This document shows, in pieces, positions 62,086 through 64,000 of a stretch of DNA of 64,000 bases; within the stretch, counting starts at the first letter, position 1; each line of letters begins with the position of its first letter. Where the stretch lies: contig NZ_JAGRRD010000001.1 in assembly GCF_018122735.1 (NCBI RefSeq), positions 1,999,162-2,063,161 of the forward strand, read 5' to 3'. The notes beneath the pieces were generated by a model. It saw nothing but the letters and a program-made list of their open reading frames with translations, made no database searches and was not told the DNA's origin. The DNA comes from Azoarcus sp. L1K30. Its GTDB lineage: Bacteria; Pseudomonadota; Gammaproteobacteria; Burkholderiales; Rhodocyclaceae. The translations under genes were made by a program, and so were the position numbers.

Positions 62086-63450
62086 TCAATCCTCGACCAG
62101 TTGCAGATCGAGGCCGCCCGTGGCGGTATAGTCGCCGCGCACGGCCGGTGGTCCCTGCATGCAGGCAATGCGGCCAATCTCGGCGAGCCGCCTGACCACC
62201 ACCGTCGATACCTGGCGCCGGAACCGTTCCTGCACCTCGTCCGTGGCCAGCGCCAGCGCCGGCGGATTGATCTCGAGATAGGTCATCGGTTCAAGCGATA
62301 CCGCAGTCATCATGTGGCGGTGTTCAAGATGGTCGAGCCAGGCCTGCTCGCCAAACACTTCACCAGGCCCGAGCGCAAGCAGGCGGCGCCCGTCGATTGA
62401 GACCTCGACCTGCCCCGACAGCACGATGCCGAAGCGTTGATCGGCATCGCCCTGCCGCATCAACGTGACGTGTTCGTCCGCCTTGCGCCACGAGCACAGT
62501 CTCAGCACCTCCCACAGTTCGATGTCATCGAACTCGGTGAAGAACTGCATCTTTCTGAGCATGGTGAAACGGCTGGTATCGGGCGGAATGTACTTGTCGT
62601 CGACGATCTTGTAGCGGACCGCCGCAAGATCCTTGGCAAACTCGGCACCGTTCTTGTAGCGGGAATAGAGATCCTTCTCCAGCGCCTTGCGGATCACCGC
62701 ATCCATCTGCTCCGGAATTTCCGGATTGAGCTGAGACACCGAGGGCTGATCGGCGTTGATGATCTTGTAGATCAGCTGCGCGGGGTTCGCCGCGCGGAAC
62801 GGCAGACGCCCGGTCAGCAGGTGAAACAGCACCACGCCCAACGAATAGAGATCGGTTTTCTGATTGAGCGGATAGTTCTTGATCTGCTCCGGACTCATGT
62901 AGGCGGGCGAACCGACCCCCATGATGAAGGTCGAGTCGGTCTCGATCTTCTTGCTGATGTTGAGTGCGAGACCGAAGTCGGTGATCTTGACGTTGTCCTT
63001 GTCGTCCACAAGGATGTTCGCCGGCTTGATATCGCGATGCACGATCCCCTGCCGATAGGCGTGATCGAGCGCCATGCAGCACTTGAAGATGATGCCAATG
63101 ACGCGGTGGATCGGCAGCAGGTGCTCGAAGGAGCAGTAACGCTCCAGCGTATAGCCGGGGAAATACTCCATGACGACGTAGGCTTCGTCAGCCGCCACCA
63201 CGGCCTCGAAGATGCGGATGATGTTCGGGTGATCCAGCCGCTTTGAAACCGCATCCTCGGCCTTGAGCAGTTTCAGCAGCCGGCGGTTCCATTTTGCGAC
63301 GTCGCGCGCCTTGTCGTCGAACTTGACATGCTTGAGCGCCACCGGCTCGGGATAGTGAGGATTTTCCGCAAGGTACACCACCGCGGTCGCACCGCGCCCG
63401 AGCTCGCGCACGATTCGGTACTTGCCGACTCTTTCGGGCATGTTTCCCAT
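62086..63450 (-). CDS. Ser/Thr protein kinase fused to cyclic-nucleotide-binding-like domain
   Basis: A 454-residue cytoplasmic Hanks-type kinase. The glycine loop is ELGRGATAVVYLA, the ATP-binding Lys is Lys40 in PVALKHV, the catalytic loop is VHRDIKPANIL (Asp140), the metal loop is TDFGLAL and the SPE motif is AYMSPEQ. All look active. Residues about 315-430 resemble a Crp-type cNMP domain (RFGIVLSGQVEVSIDGRRLL, then GEVFGEQAWLD). The usual PR(A/T)A phosphate-binding end is replaced by a HRHMMTA stretch, so nucleotide binding is uncertain. There is no transmembrane segment. ATG 63450 and ATG 63441 are both possible. It is divergent from an OmpA-family gene. Confidence 0.88.
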   Translation of the reverse strand: MGNMPERVGKYRIVRELGRGATAVVYLAENPHYPEPVALKHVKFDDKARDVAKWNRRLLKLLKAEDAVSKRLDHPNIIRIFEAVVAADEAYVVMEYFPGYTLERYCSFEHLLPIHRVIGIIFKCCMALDHAYRQGIVHRDIKPANILVDDKDNVKITDFGLALNISKKIETDSTFIMGVGSPAYMSPEQIKNYPLNQKTDLYSLGVVLFHLLTGRLPFRAANPAQLIYKIINADQPSVSQLNPEIPEQMDAVIRKALEKDLYSRYKNGAEFAKDLAAVRYKIVDDKYIPPDTSRFTMLRKMQFFTEFDDIELWEVLRLCSWRKADEHVTLMRQGDADQRFGIVLSGQVEVSIDGRRLLALGPGEVFGEQAWLDHLEHRHMMTAVSLEPMTYLEINPPALALATDEVQERFRRQVSTVVVRRLAEIGRIACMQGPPAVRGDYTATGGLDLQLVED

Positions 63451-63562
63451 AGCTTCCAGAAGGGGCCTCGCGCGCCCACCACACGTCAATTTACGATGCG
63501 CTGATTGTGTCACGATCAACGCGCCCAGAAAATCTCCATTTGTCTCGATCCCGGCGTAGTTG

Positions 63563-63572
63563 ACGTTAACGT
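63563..63572. repeat. Palindrome in the ompA-like upstream region
   Basis: ACGTTAACGT is a perfect 10-bp palindrome, 104 bp before the OmpA-family ATG, inside a locally AT-rich stretch. It may mark a regulator site or be chance. No matched -35/-10 pair was found. Confidence 0.3.
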
Positions 63573-63675
63573 AAATATGCGTTGTTTGCCTTCGGCCGAG
63601 TGTGATTAAATCGTGACCACAGGCAACAGACTCAACAAAATCAGAATATCAAAGAGTTTTCACAGAGGAGGAAAC

Positions 63676-64000
63676 ATGATCATTCATAGCAGACTCGCCC
63701 GCTTCACGCTGTTCTCGGCCGTCCTGGCCTCCACTACGTGCGCGGCCATGGCACAGGGCAAGGACGTCATGGTGGATGGAAAAGGCGACATCCCCTACGT
63801 CATCGACGGGCGCAATGTCGTCGCCCGCAGCGGAGCGGGTTTGTGCTGGCGTACCGGCTACTGGAGCCCGGCTGCAGCGGGTGCGGCCATGGCGGGACAA
63901 TTCCCTGCCGGCTGCGAATGCGACAGCGACATCGTCCCCAAGGACAAATGCGCCGCCCCCATGGCCCCCCCCACCGCCCCCTCTGCCCTGTCTCTTTTAC
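63676..64000 (+). CDS. OmpA-family outer-membrane protein, N-terminal part, cut by window edge
   Basis: The first 108 codons of a secreted protein. A signal peptide spans about residues 1-23 (hydrophobic FTLFSAVLASTTC, cleavage near AMA). The mature region contains VVARSGAGLCWRTGYWSPAA and CECDSDIVPKDKC, which match the N-terminal region of betaproteobacterial OmpA-type proteins whose C-terminus carries the peptidoglycan-binding OmpA domain. A Pro/Ala-rich linker begins at the edge (APMAPPTAPSA). A strong AGAGGAGG ribosome-binding site precedes the ATG, fitting an abundant protein. The OmpA domain itself is beyond the window. Confidence 0.85.
   Translation, partial: MIIHSRLARFTLFSAVLASTTCAAMAQGKDVMVDGKGDIPYVIDGRNVVARSGAGLCWRTGYWSPAAAGAAMAGQFPAGCECDSDIVPKDKCAAPMAPPTAPSALSLL

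Overview
The window is chromosomal DNA of a GC-rich betaproteobacterium. Gene content and order suggest Rhodocyclales (the Azoarcus, Thauera and Aromatoleum group). The evidence is the tpiA-secG-tRNA-Leu-nuoA..N block, the rlmE-ftsH-folP-glmM-pst block, carA-carB-greA, and the dapB, bamE, fur, recN, nadK, hrcA, hemH series, all with betaproteobacterial-type proteins. This assignment is inferred from protein resemblance and synteny only. I see no insertion sequence, prophage, CRISPR array, rRNA or replication origin.

Layout. 1-4.7 kb: a truncated EAL phosphodiesterase diverges from a FadR-type GntR regulator, which is followed by a four-gene polar amino acid ABC importer. 4.7-8.8 kb: NfeD, SPFH and TerB-like genes, then a convergent chemoreceptor. 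8.8-14.5 kb: a minus-strand operon for an HlyD-type adaptor, an RbbA-like double-ATPase/permease fusion, a YhhJ-like permease and a CecR-like TetR regulator, with a perfect candidate operator at its head. 14.6-18.0 kb: xanthine phosphoribosyltransferase, an HDOD protein, an esterase and a Nudix hydrolase. 18.2-34.1 kb: the complete 14-gene complex I operon (nuoA-N), preceded by tRNA-Leu(GAG), secG and tpiA. 34.4-38.5 kb: a DUF2789 gene and pstSCAB. 38.6-43.7 kb: glmM, folP, ftsH and rlmE. 43.7-49.7 kb: yhbY, a DUF4149 gene, greA, carB and carA. 49.9-52.4 kb: an aminotransferase overlapping a C45-family Ntn acylase. 52.4-54.9 kb: a hybrid sensor kinase. 54.9-62.1 kb: dapB, bamE, fur, recN, nadK, hrcA, hemH and a YvlD-like membrane protein. 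62.1-64.0 kb: a Ser/Thr kinase fused to a cyclic-nucleotide-binding-like domain, and the start of an OmpA-family gene.

Most of the window is housekeeping: respiration, phosphate uptake, pyrimidine and arginine precursor supply, cell-wall and folate precursors, outer-membrane assembly, iron control, DNA repair and heme. The accessory parts that merit attention are the aminotransferase/C45 pair, the RbbA-like operon with its operator, the kinase/CNBD fusion, and several RNA-level signals. Those signals are a terminator in the carA leader, a hairpin presenting the nuoA Shine-Dalgarno in its loop, and stem-loops downstream of both solute-binding-protein genes.

Limits. All family calls come from reading motifs by eye, without database searches. 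Start codons were chosen from nearby ribosome-binding sites and are uncertain where noted. RNA structures were found by eye and not folded computationally.
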